64,000 bases of DNA from JACVRW01 sp963803245 (GTDB lineage: Bacteria > Actinomycetota > Thermoleophilia > Solirubrobacterales > Thermoleophilaceae): assembly GCA_963803245.1 (NCBI GenBank), contig CAWDLI010000003.1, positions 66,699-130,698 on the forward strand. The letters run 5' to 3'. The notes beneath the pieces were generated by a model. It was not told the origin of the DNA and did not search any database. It saw only the letters and a list, made by a program, of their open reading frames with translations. Of this stretch, positions 7,161 to 14,045 are shown one piece after another (the first letter of the stretch is position 1; every line of letters begins with the position of its first letter). Made by a program: the position numbers and the translations under genes.

Positions 7161-7190
7161 TTGCTCAGGCGCATCTGAGCGAAGTAGGGT
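7161..7190 (+). promoter_or_regulatory. Promoter of the surface-repeat gene at 7284
   Basis: TTGCTC (7161-7166), 18 nt, TAGGGT (7185-7190). The same TTGCxx/TAGGGT pair with 17 nt precedes the related gene at 54128 and the deletion scar at 9337. The predicted untranslated leader is about 85 nt and starts with a conserved TACTGACAGC stretch. Confidence 0.6.
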
Positions 7191-7283
7191 CGCTCCTACT
7201 GACAGCCGGGGGCCACCCGTTGCCCTCTGGCCCACGGATGGGAGGGAGCGCCGGGCGCCTCCATGGACTCGAGGAGGACTCGC

Positions 7284-7970
7284 ATGCTCCGCAAACTTCG
7301 TCCGCGCTCCGTCTACGACGTGTGCGCTGCCATGGCGCTGTTCGTGGCGCTTGGTGGCACCGCCTACGCCGTGAACACGGTCGGCAGCACCGACATCATC
7401 GACGGCCAGGTCAAGTCGGTCGACATCGGCAACAACGAGATCCAGAGCGGTGACGTCAAGGACAACTCGATCAACACCTTCGACGTGCACAGCTTCCTAG
7501 GCGTGGACGTGGTCGATAACACGCTGACCGGCGCCGACATCAACGAGTCGACCCTCAACCTGCCACAGACTCCCACCACGGCCACGTTCGCAGGTCAGGG
7601 GAACGTCCAGCTGGACAACAATGACCAATTCACGACCATCGTCACCAGGAATCTGCCCGCGGGTAGCTACGCCATCGCGGCGACGGCCAACATCCAGACG
7701 GCCAACACAGTCAATGTCGCCGAAGGCTCCTACGAGGCGTTCTGCGAGCTGCGCAATCACAGCGGCGCGTTCATCGGCGGCGGCCGCGATCGGCGACATA
7801 GCCCGTTCAATGCTCCGAGCACGATGTCGCTCTCGATGAACGGCGGCGTCCAGATCCCGGCAGGCGGCGGCCAGGTCGGCGTCCACTGCAAGTACGTGGA
7901 CGGCACCACTTTCTCCAATACGTTGGGCGACGCCCAGATGATGATCATCCGGCTCGACGGGTTCTTCTAG
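7284..7970 (+). CDS. Secreted surface protein with short Asp/Asn repeats
   Basis: 228 residues from ATG 7284, which has GAGGAGGAC at Shine-Dalgarno distance (an earlier in-frame ATG at 7263 lacks this). Residues 1-35 form a signal sequence with MALFVALGGTAYA. Residues ~36-90 are degenerate 10-residue repeats (SVDIGNNEIQSGDVKDNSIN) of collagen- or pentapeptide-like texture. A C-terminal beta-rich domain follows (~95-228) with two Cys. The repeat half is nearly identical to the gene at 54128, while the C-terminal domains differ. Probably displayed on the cell surface; role unknown. Confidence 0.8.
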   Translation: MLRKLRPRSVYDVCAAMALFVALGGTAYAVNTVGSTDIIDGQVKSVDIGNNEIQSGDVKDNSINTFDVHSFLGVDVVDNTLTGADINESTLNLPQTPTTATFAGQGNVQLDNNDQFTTIVTRNLPAGSYAIAATANIQTANTVNVAEGSYEAFCELRNHSGAFIGGGRDRRHSPFNAPSTMSLSMNGGVQIPAGGGQVGVHCKYVDGTTFSNTLGDAQMMIIRLDGFF

Positions 7971-8063
7971 ACCGGCGAGTCCCGCAGCACCGACGCGATC
8001 AAGCGAACAACCGACGGTCCCCCGCCTGCGCCCGGCCCCTAGCGACCAGGGTGCCCGGCGGGG

Positions 8064-8069
8064 GATACT
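8064..8069 (+). promoter_or_regulatory. Array-head -10 element (GATACT)
   Basis: GGGGATACT with 9 nt to the ATG at 8079. It heads the array 8079-9305. Confidence 0.5.
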
Positions 8070-8078
8070 CGGCGGGCG

Positions 8079-8486
8079 ATGTCGCAGGAGAACATGGAGA
8101 TCGTGCGGCGGACCTGGGATGCGTGGGTCAGACGCGACATCGACGGCGTCACCGCAACGCACGACCGAGCAGCGGAGTGGGACACCTCGAGCTTCGAAGG
8201 ATGGCCGGAGGACGACGTCTACGTCGGGCACGCCGGCGTGCGCCGCTTCTTGGAGGCGTGGCTTGCGAGCTGGGAACGATTCGAAGCCGGGGCGGACGAG
8301 TACCTCGTGGTCGATGGCGACCGCCTGCTGGTGCTGTGCTGGCAGCGGGCCTTCGGACAAGGCAGCCATGTCCCGGCCCCGATGGACTACGCGGCACTCT
8401 GCACGCTCAAACGCGGCCTCGTCTGCCGCATCAAGTTCTACTCCGACCAGCAAGAGGCCCTCGTGGCCGTGGGGCTGTCGGAGTAG
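8079..8486 (+). CDS. SnoaL/NTF2-like protein, array head
   Basis: 135 residues, MSQENMEIVRRTWDAWVRRD to ALVAVGLSE. The pocket-lining strand reads RAAEWDTSSFEGWPEDDVYV, then a helix RRFLEAWLASWERFEAG. A Cys appears in each of two central strands (LVLCWQRAF, AALCTLKRGLVCR). The end DNA is the exact family terminus. Confidence 0.9.
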   Translation: MSQENMEIVRRTWDAWVRRDIDGVTATHDRAAEWDTSSFEGWPEDDVYVGHAGVRRFLEAWLASWERFEAGADEYLVVDGDRLLVLCWQRAFGQGSHVPAPMDYAALCTLKRGLVCRIKFYSDQQEALVAVGLSE

Positions 8487-8489
8487 GCG

Positions 8490-8885
8490 ATGTCGCAGGA
8501 GAACATGCGGGTGTTCGAGAAGGCCATGCTCGCCGCGAGCCGCGGTGACATAGAGGCCTTCCTGCGGCACGTGGACGAGGACATCGTCTGGATAGCGGCA
8601 CGAAGTGCCGTGGAGGGCGCCTACCACGGCCACGACGGCCTTCGAAAGTTCTTCGCCGACAACGACGAGAGCTTTGACGTGTTCGAGCCCGACTTCCGGG
8701 AGGTGCGCGACCTCGGGGATCGGATCCTGGCCGTTGGCTCGATCCATATCCGGGCGCGAGGGAGCACCGTGGAGACGGACATTCCCGTCGCCGGCATCTT
8801 CACGTTCAGGCGCGGAAAACTTCTCAGGTGGGAGGACTTCCGCGAGCGCCGTCTGGCCCTCGAGGCCGTGGGGCTGTCGGAGTAG
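8490..8885 (+). CDS. SnoaL/NTF2-like protein, array follower
   Basis: 131 residues, MSQENMRVFEKAMLAASRGD to ALEAVGLSE, ATG 3 nt after the previous stop. The interior DEDIVWIAARSAVEGAYHGH is divergent from neighbours. The 3' end is followed by 3 nt and a complete leader copy that now introduces an unrelated gene. Confidence 0.9.
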   Translation: MSQENMRVFEKAMLAASRGDIEAFLRHVDEDIVWIAARSAVEGAYHGHDGLRKFFADNDESFDVFEPDFREVRDLGDRILAVGSIHIRARGSTVETDIPVAGIFTFRRGKLLRWEDFRERRLALEAVGLSE

Positions 8886-8888
8886 CCG

Positions 8889-8963
8889 ATGTCGCAGGAG
8901 AACGTGTGGCAGGCGGGAGTCGCAACGGTTACGCTCGCGCCGAACCCAATCGAGGAGAGACTC
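8889..8963 (+). pseudogene. Orphan SnoaL leader fused in frame to an unrelated gene
   Basis: ATGTCGCAGGAGAACGTGTG at the normal 3-nt spacing would encode MSQENVWQAGVATVTLAPNP and continues in frame into the protein starting at 8964. Only the leader matches the SnoaL family; the NTF2 core is absent. It could add 25 residues to the next protein or act only as a translated upstream segment. Confidence 0.55.
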
Positions 8964-9305
8964 ATGCCAGCTGTGGGCTTTGTCGTCCCGGTTCTGCCTG
9001 GCAAGGAGCAGGCCGACCTTGACTGGATGAAAGAGATGACCGGTCCTCGCCGCGAGGACTACGAGTCGTCGTGGAAGGAGCTCGGAGTCACCCGGCACTC
9101 GGTCTGGCATCAGCAGACGCCTGACGGCATGGTCGCGGTCGTGTACATGGAAGCTGACGACATCGGGCGGGCTATGGAGGGGGTCGCGTCGTCGGACGAT
9201 CCGTTCCACCAATGGTTTCGGGAGCGCGTCCAGGACGTGCACGGGATCGACCTGCAGTCGGGGCCGCCGCCGCAGTCGCAACAGATCCACGAGCACAGCT
9301 TCTAA
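8964..9305 (+). CDS. Small protein of unknown function, captured behind a SnoaL leader
   Basis: 113 residues starting MPAVGFVVPVLPGKEQADLD, with its own GAGGAGAGAC Shine-Dalgarno sequence, so 8964 is preferred over 8889. The pattern (PVLPGKE, a basic helix, then TPDGMVAVVYMEADDIGRA and HGIDL) resembles short ferredoxin-like alpha/beta proteins related to the DUF6176 type; this is a weak memory-based match. It is not SnoaL-like. Its position at the end of an array suggests acquisition by recombination at the leader. Confidence 0.7.
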   Translation: MPAVGFVVPVLPGKEQADLDWMKEMTGPRREDYESSWKELGVTRHSVWHQQTPDGMVAVVYMEADDIGRAMEGVASSDDPFHQWFRERVQDVHGIDLQSGPPPQSQQIHEHSF

Positions 9306-9313
9306 CCCCTCGT

Positions 9314-9381
9314 TGCCCGCCGGGCCGGGGCGGGGTAGGGTCGGCTGGAGGTTCAACCTGCTCGTGATCGAGGCCCAGTAG
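9314..9381 (+). pseudogene. Deletion scar: surface-gene promoter joined to the gene's last codons
   Basis: TTGCCC (9314-9319), 17 nt, TAGGGT (9337-9342) and CGGCTG match the promoter region of the 54128 gene. Seven bases later the sequence becomes AGGTTCAACCTGCTCGTGAT and on to a TAG at 9379, encoding RFNLLVIEAQ, the C-terminus of the 53405-type protein. Almost the whole gene between promoter and tail has been removed. Confidence 0.55.
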
Positions 9382-9390
9382 GCGAGTCGG

Positions 9391-9396
9391 GATACT
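9391..9396 (+). promoter_or_regulatory. Array-head -10 element (GATACT)
   Basis: TCGGGATACT with 9 nt to the ATG at 9406, immediately after the deletion scar. Confidence 0.5.
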
Positions 9397-9405
9397 CGGG
9401 GGGCG

Positions 9406-9801
9406 ATGTCGCAGGAGAACGTCGCCACTGCCCGCGCCTTCGTGGAGGCGTACAACCGTGAAGACTTCGAGGCCGCGCTCGCGCACGGGGCTCCGGAATT
9501 GGTGCTCGACTTCTCGCGGGCCCTCGGTCCCTATCGGGGCGTCTACCCGCGCGAGCAGATTCGGGGCTTCCTCGAGGAGCTGAACGCCACCTTCGAGTCC
9601 GTTCGCTTCGAGCCGCAGGACTTCATCGATGCGGGTGACTGCGTGGTCATGCCCATGACCATCCACTTCCACGGCAGGGACGGAATCAACGTGAAGGCCA
9701 ACACGACCAACCTGTGGGTGTTCCGTGACGGTGCGATTGAACGCATCGTCCTCTACCAACAGCTGCAGGAGGCCCTCGAGGCCGTGGGCCTGTCGGAGTA
9801 G
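9406..9801 (+). CDS. SnoaL/NTF2-like protein, single-gene unit
   Basis: 131 residues, MSQENVATARAFVEAYNRED to ALEAVGLSE. The interior has LVLDFSRALGPYRGVYPREQ and the strands DCVVMPMTIHFHGRDGINVK with several His residues. It keeps the Shine-Dalgarno-bearing terminus although no follower gene exists, suggesting a lost downstream cassette or freshly copied unit. Confidence 0.9.
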   Translation: MSQENVATARAFVEAYNREDFEAALAHGAPELVLDFSRALGPYRGVYPREQIRGFLEELNATFESVRFEPQDFIDAGDCVVMPMTIHFHGRDGINVKANTTNLWVFRDGAIERIVLYQQLQEALEAVGLSE

Positions 9802-9836
9802 CCCACTAACAGTCATGCTGCAACCGAGGTCTGTGG

Positions 9837-9959
9837 ATGAGCTGGTGGGACAAGACTCCGTGGGCTGACCGCGACCGGCCTGGTATTCAGATGCTCTGGG
9901 CCAGCGTCCTCGTCTCGGCCGGGGTGATCGTCTTCCTCCTGGTGGACACGGTCCTCTAG
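9837..9959 (+). CDS. PWADRDR microprotein, single-helix membrane protein (40 aa)
   Basis: ATG 9837 to TAG 9957-9959 reads MSWWDKTPWADRDRPGIQML followed by WASVLVSAGVIVFLLVDTVL: a Trp-rich, charged head and one transmembrane helix ending near the C-terminus. A clear paralogue lies on the opposite strand at 12149-12274 (MRWWQRAPWADRDRVGVQLA and a second hydrophobic helix). Conservation of WW..xPWADRDR between copies argues for real coding. Function unknown. Confidence 0.7.
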   Translation: MSWWDKTPWADRDRPGIQMLWASVLVSAGVIVFLLVDTVL

Positions 9960-10094
9960 AACGCCTAGGGCCCAGGTCACCATCGCTCCAAAGGGCCGTC
10001 GGCTCAGAGACGGTCAGCTTCCTCATTGGTGATGGCGTGCGTGTGAAGTTGGGGCGGATATGGTGCGGTGCGCGCGTTCGGTGCGCCGCCGCCG

Positions 10095-10856
10095 ATGACC
10101 GTCCGCCTCTACATCACCTCGCTGTCCAACCCGTCGTACGCGGCCGTGGGCATGCTCGCGCACAAGCGACTGGCCCACCGCCGCATCGACCTGCTCACCG
10201 GGTTCCATCCCTACTTGGTCCGCGCTGCCGGATTCGAGGGCCGGACCGTGCCGGCGCTCGAGCTCGCCGACGGCCGCCGGGTCCAGGGCTCGATGCGGAT
10301 CTCGCGGGCACTCGACGAGCTGATTCCCGAGCGCCCGCTGTTCCCCGCGGAGCCGGTCGCGCGGCGCGCCGTGGAGCGGGCCGAGCGCTGGGGTCACAAC
10401 CACCTGCAGCCGATCCCGCGCCGGATCTTCCGCTTCGCCGCCATGCGCGACGTCCAGGTGCGCCGCTGGATCGCCGCCGACGTCGCCCGTGTGCGAGCGC
10501 CCACCCTCGTCGCCGCACTGACCCTGCCGGTGGCGGTCGTCCGCTGCGCGGACTCGGGAGGCAGCGAGGAGACGATTCCCGAAGACATCCGCCGGCTCCC
10601 GGGCCTGCTCGACCTCGCCGACGCGCTGGTCGGAGAGGGCACGATAGGCGGCCCGGAGCCCAACGCCGCCGACTTCCAGATCCTGTCGAGCGTGCGGCTG
10701 CTGCTCGACTTCAAGGCCCTGCCTTCGATGGACCGCCGGCCCAGCGCCCGAGCGGCACGCAGGCTGTTCCCAGACCTAGAGGGCGAGATGCCGCGATTCG
10801 AGATCCCGGGCCTGGCCTGGGAGCATCTCCGCGCGCCTTTGCGTCGGGGCCAGTGA
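10095..10856 (+). CDS. Glutathione S-transferase-like protein
   Basis: 253 residues. The N-terminal thioredoxin-like part begins MTVRLYITSLSNPSYAAVGM, with Ser/Asn-Pro-Ser in the position of the GST active site, then GFEGRTVPALELADGRRVQG (the cis-Pro VPAL and Glu/Ser-binding strand) and the end of the domain near residue 80. The rest is helical, with PEPNAADFQI, the N-capping Asp motif of GST C-terminal domains. Substrate unknown. Confidence 0.7.
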   Translation: MTVRLYITSLSNPSYAAVGMLAHKRLAHRRIDLLTGFHPYLVRAAGFEGRTVPALELADGRRVQGSMRISRALDELIPERPLFPAEPVARRAVERAERWGHNHLQPIPRRIFRFAAMRDVQVRRWIAADVARVRAPTLVAALTLPVAVVRCADSGGSEETIPEDIRRLPGLLDLADALVGEGTIGGPEPNAADFQILSSVRLLLDFKALPSMDRRPSARAARRLFPDLEGEMPRFEIPGLAWEHLRAPLRRGQ

Positions 10857-10917
10857 CCGGGCACGAAGACCGGCCGCGCAGGGACGCTAAGCGCGCCGAC
10901 GACCGGCTGGAGCCGCG

Positions 10918-11100
10918 GTGAAGCGTCTTGCCATTGCCGTCGTGCCTCTCGCGTTGTTTCTGTCGGCTTGTGCGGTCGGCGCACCGCAGCCGCCGACATC
11001 TCCGACGGGAACCAGCATCGTGCTCAACCCCAACGTCAATTTCGAACGTTGACGGGCCTACCGACTACTGGTTCCGCTGCCGGCTTTGCAAGCCGCGATG
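10918..11100 (+). pseudogene. Decayed lipoprotein, relative of the 14463 gene
   Basis: GTG 10918 opens MKRLAIAVVPLALFLSACAV, with a lipobox LSAC as in the 14463 protein (VSSCAV), then GAPQPPTSPTGTSIVLNPNV and a stop at 11050-11052. Coding similarity continues in another frame just before the stop (SNVDGPTDYWFRC), the fibronectin-like strand expected next in this family, and then fades. A frameshifted, truncated copy. Confidence 0.5.
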
Positions 11101-11151
11101 GTGCGCGGCCCGCCGCGCTGGCTGCTTCCAGCGCAGCGTGGCTGTCGCGGA

Positions 11152-11349
11152 CTAGATGAGCGGACGCTCGCTGCGCTGCTCAGCGAGTTCGCGCTGGCGC
11201 TCGACTTCGGCCTTGAGGTCGTCGCCGCTGTAGGCGCGCAACTCGCCGGTGAGCATCAGCGGCTCGTCACAGCTGGGGCAGGTCCCCGGGTCGCTGGCCG
11301 TGCCGAGTCCGACTCTGTATCCGCACTGTGGGCAGGTGACTCGATCCAT
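11152..11349 (-). CDS. Small zinc-ribbon protein (65 aa)
   Basis: MDRVTCPQCGYRVGLGTASD then PGTCPSCDEPLML: two CPxC knuckles 18 residues apart, a classic zinc ribbon, followed by a charged helix (LKAEVERQRELAEQRSERP). Probably a cytoplasmic metal-binding adaptor of unknown partner. It lies convergent to the decayed lipoprotein. Confidence 0.75.
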   Translation of the reverse strand: MDRVTCPQCGYRVGLGTASDPGTCPSCDEPLMLTGELRAYSGDDLKAEVERQRELAEQRSERPLI

Positions 11350-11520
11350 CCTTGCCTATCGCGTCTACCCCGGAGAGACGCGCTCAACCACCCTGATGCG
11401 CGGGCGGGCTCCTCAGAGCGCTCAGCCCGCGCCATCTCCTGGGAGGGCCGATTGTGGTACCCGCGTTACGCATGCATCCATGGGGTATCCGACCGAAGGC
11501 AGATAGACCAAGGAGGAGTT

Positions 11521-11702
11521 ATGGCAGAGCCAGTCCCCGCCGGTAGCGACGTATCGGCAGGCACCTACAGGTGCACAAGCTGCGGCAACGAGATTGACGT
11601 GGATCGACGAAGCACATGCCGCCGTGCCCCGAGTGGGGCAACGGCCAATGGCAACCCATCAGCGGCGGCGACAGTACCCAGGACCCGTATCCAAATCAGT
11701 AA
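11521..11702 (+). pseudogene. Zinc-ribbon protein with a 1-base deletion and a lost Cys
   Basis: A strong Shine-Dalgarno sequence (AAGGAGGAG) precedes ATG 11521. The start MAEPVPAGSDVSAGTYRCTS and CGNEIDV match a conserved actinobacterial zinc-ribbon family. One base appears missing after GACGTG (about 11600); in the next frame the family sequence resumes as STKHMPPCPEWGNGQWQPIS and GGDSTQDPYPNQ to TAA 11700-11702. The second metal knuckle reads CPEW instead of CPxC, so a ligand is lost as well, arguing for real decay. Confidence 0.6.
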
Positions 11703-11932
11703 GCCTTCGGAGGCAGCGCGGCGAACTTCTTGCTCACGCCGCTCCTACTCGCAGCGGCTCATCCAGCCGCGTCGGGCGCCGGGCCGGCCTACGGGCCGAG
11801 CCCCGCCCCCCGACGAACGCCCCTAGCGTGTCGTGCTCGGCCGCGAGTCCGAGCTCTCGACCAACCACGCCGGAAGTTTGGCCCTGCGGCGCATCCGCAA
11901 GTCCGCGGTCGACAGCTGCTTCGCCGGCCCGC

Positions 11933-12034
11933 TTAGAGCTCCGCTACAACGCGCGTGCATATGCGCGAGCCAGGTGCGGACGAGGATCGGTAGTAGGCCA
12001 TCGCCTCACATTGCGGACACTTCAGGAAGGGCAT
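11933..12034 (-). CDS. Candidate half zinc-ribbon micro-protein (33 aa)
   Basis: GGAGGTGAGCG lies directly before ATG 12034. The product MPFLKCPQCEAMAYYRSSSA plus PGSRICTRVVAEL has one complete CPxC knuckle and a single later Cys. It may be a truncated zinc ribbon or a real small protein. The rest of 11703-12148 shows no coding signal I can support. Confidence 0.4.
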   Translation of the reverse strand: MPFLKCPQCEAMAYYRSSSAPGSRICTRVVAEL

Positions 12035-12148
12035 CGCTCACCTCCCACATCTGACTCGACAACACCTTGAACACCGACCTTCGGCGGATCGCGATTTTAA
12101 GTCGCCTCGCGGCCCGATTCAAGCCGAGAGCCGCCGCAGATCCTCCGG

Positions 12149-12274
12149 TCAAAACACGAACTCCTGCATCAGGAGAGCGAGCACCACGACGACCGCGACA
12201 AGGACGCTGGACCAGGCCAGCTGCACCCCAACACGGTCACGATCAGCCCACGGGGCTCGCTGCCACCATCGCAT
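12149..12274 (-). CDS. PWADRDR microprotein, second copy (41 aa)
   Basis: ATG 12274 to TGA 12149 gives MRWWQRAPWADRDRVGVQLA, then WSSVLVAVVVVLALLMQEFV and F. Same design as 9837-9959: double Trp, the PWADRDR motif, one membrane helix. It is on the opposite strand and in a different neighbourhood, so the family moves or duplicates independently. Confidence 0.7.
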   Translation of the reverse strand: MRWWQRAPWADRDRVGVQLAWSSVLVAVVVVLALLMQEFVF

Positions 12275-12357
12275 GAAGCCGCGTCTACCCGGTCGAACCC
12301 GCGCCGAACCGACGAGGCTGGTTTGCCGTTCATCGAGCCGGGGAGACGCGGAGTTCC

Positions 12358-12561
12358 ATGTGGGCAGACATCGTCGCCTTGTTCGCCATTGCGCTCGTCG
12401 CGGTCCTGGTCGCAACGGGGGGCGTCTGGCTGATCGTGGCGGTGCCGGTCGCTGTCTTGGTGTTGTTACCGGCGTCGTTGATCGGACTGCGGCGGCAGTT
12501 CGAGTCCGCAACCCGCCTGCGGAAGGACCTCGAACGCAAAGCTGCAAGGCGGACGAAGTAG
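12358..12561 (+). CDS. Small two-helix membrane protein (67 aa)
   Basis: MWADIVALFAIALVAVLVAT and VWLIVAVPVAVLVLLPASLI are two transmembrane helices joined by a short Gly turn; the tail LRRQFESATRLRKDLERKAA is basic and helical, so it is probably cytoplasmic. GGAGACGCGGAG precedes the ATG. Family not recognised. Confidence 0.65.
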   Translation: MWADIVALFAIALVAVLVATGGVWLIVAVPVAVLVLLPASLIGLRRQFESATRLRKDLERKAARRTK

Positions 12562-12707
12562 AGAGGTTTGGCGCGTTCGCGCTCGGGCATCAGAGGGCGG
12601 TCAGGCGAGCCGGTTATTCGCTCGCCGGCCCGGAGGGCCTAACGGGACTCAGCGCTCGTGACGGAACTACGGACGTCCCCGCAGTTCTACCTCTAAGGAG
12701 TTCCTTA

Positions 12708-13040
12708 ATGGCAGCACATGACGTGACAACCCGTTCTGCCGGTGCAGATAGCCGCAGCAGCGGCCGTGTCGGTAAGGCCGCGAAGCGGCTGACGACCGAG
12801 ACGAAGCAGTTCTTCAAGACGAGCGAGTTCTTCGCCTTCGTGCTGATGGTGATCGCGATCCTGATCGCCGGCAACTCGATCGAGGGCGAGGAGGGCGGCG
12901 CCGACTTCTTCGCCGCCGACAAGGTGTGGCTCTACATCACGATCCTCACCGTCGGCTACATGCTCAGCCGCGGCATCGCCAAGTCCGGCGTCCGTGACCC
13001 CTATTGGGACGAGCGCGGCGACCGCAACGCCGACCACTAA
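12708..13040 (+). CDS. Small membrane protein (110 aa)
   Basis: AAGGAG stands 7 nt before ATG 12708. The N-terminal ~45 residues are polar and basic (GRVGKAAKRLTTETKQFFKT). Two helices follow: FFAFVLMVIAILIAGNSI and VWLYITILTVGYMLSRGI, with an acidic loop (EGEEGGADFFAADK) between. The tail DPYWDERGDRNADH is highly charged. I recall similar proteins in Solirubrobacterales without a known role. The next small gene starts 7 nt downstream. Confidence 0.75.
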   Translation: MAAHDVTTRSAGADSRSSGRVGKAAKRLTTETKQFFKTSEFFAFVLMVIAILIAGNSIEGEEGGADFFAADKVWLYITILTVGYMLSRGIAKSGVRDPYWDERGDRNADH

Positions 13041-13047
13041 CACCAGG

Positions 13048-13176
13048 ATGTTCCTCTTCACCAAGCGGCCGGGCGAGCAAGCGAGATTTCGGTTCATGCC
13101 CGGCTGCCTGGTGAGCTCCCTACTCCTGTCACTGGGGCTCACCGTGTTGATCAACGTCGTGATCCGGCTGTTCTAG
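13048..13176 (+). CDS. Small single-helix membrane protein (42 aa)
   Basis: MFLFTKRPGEQARFRFMPGC then LVSSLLLSLGLTVLINVVIR LF: a basic head and one hydrophobic helix. It begins 7 nt after the stop of the upstream membrane protein and is probably translated from the same mRNA. Family not recognised. Confidence 0.55.
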   Translation: MFLFTKRPGEQARFRFMPGCLVSSLLLSLGLTVLINVVIRLF

Positions 13177-13570
13177 TCCGCCACGACTCACGCTTCGGAC
13201 CGCTGATTAGGACCCGTCGCATCCAGCAGGCCGGCGACCGATGGTCCTATCTGCAGAGCCGAAACCGACCGAACCCTAGAAAAGCGCAGTCTTTTTCGCG
13301 GCGAGGTACCGGGGGGTGACACGGGTCGGGGCGGCGTTGTGGGTCCCCCTGCCTCTCGGGACGGCTTAGAGCCGGGCGGGACGTGCTGGGTCCCTCAGTA
13401 AGACTCCACCTAGGCACGACTCGGGGAACCAATCGCCGCGTCGCGCCGGGAGGAGCGGATACCCCAGAGGCCCCTTGCGCACATCCTCACCCGGCAGGGT
13501 CCGCTACCCGGACCGATGGCGCACAAACGCCTACAAGCCGGGCTGCTCTCCCCTCCGACGGCCTACCTCG

Positions 13571-13618
13571 ATCAGTGACGGCACCACCCACTTCAACCTG
13601 CTCGTGTTCGAGCACTAG
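13571..13618 (+). pseudogene. Orphan C-terminal tail of a surface-repeat protein
   Basis: Encodes ISDGTTHFNLLVFEH and a stop, aligning with the ends of the 53405 protein (GRFNLLVIDKG) and the 54128 protein (AIDDGGTTFQALPIP). No upstream coding continues, so this is the third such 3' stub in the window. Confidence 0.5.
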
Positions 13619-13723
13619 ACGACACTGGGTGCGCCAGCCCGGCGGATCATCAGAGTGAACCGCTTCGGCTCGGGTATGCGGTTTTCCGGACGGCATCCCC
13701 CCCGGGACGATGCGGTTCCCCAT

Positions 13724-13755
13724 GGCGAAGCCCCGCAGGGCAGCGGGGCTTCGCC
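13724..13755. terminator. Perfect 13-bp hairpin
   Basis: GGCGAAGCCCCGC (13724-13736), loop AGGGCA, GCGGGGCTTCGCC (13743-13755). There is no U-tract, so it may act as a strong structural barrier or mRNA end-protecting stem rather than a classical terminator. Confidence 0.4.
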
Positions 13756-13932
13756 CGTTGTCGGGGCTGTGTGGAAACCGGCGCGGACGAGAAACGGCTC
13801 AGGCTGAGACTGAACGGTCTGATCGCGGGTACCTTGGGCCTCAGAACGACGTCCCCCACGATGGGGTTCTCCGCGAAGCCCGAGCGACCATCCGGGGCTT
13901 CGCTGCTTATCAACGACGCAAGAGGAGGGTTC

Positions 13933-14028
13933 ATGGTGCTACCCGTTGCCATTGCCGGCACAGGACTCGGAATCATTGGGCTGATAGTCCTGATCCTGCT
14001 CGTCATCCTCGTCCTCCGCGTCCTGTAG
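13933..14028 (+). CDS. 31-residue hydrophobic membrane peptide
   Basis: AGAGGAGGG sits just before ATG 13933. The product MVLPVAIAGTGLGIIGLIVL then ILLVILVLRVL is almost entirely one transmembrane helix. The strong ribosome site and the following related-size gene (18 nt on) support expression. Function unknown. Confidence 0.6.
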   Translation: MVLPVAIAGTGLGIIGLIVLILLVILVLRVL

Positions 14029-14045
14029 GTACGCGGGCGACTGAC

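Larger units (their letters stand above)
13177..13932 (+). other. Gene-poor stretch with a relic tail and hairpins
   Basis: No intact gene is supported here. It holds a surface-protein tail relic (13571-13618), a 13-bp hairpin (13724-13755), and a segment near 13854-13911 with the order CCCCCACGATG, GTTCT, CGAAGCCC, GGGGCTTCG that also occurs at 53034-53083. Confidence 0.5.

Noticed and set aside
13247..13432. Minus-strand 61-codon frame
   Set aside because: Low-complexity Pro/Arg composition, no ribosome site, no motif.
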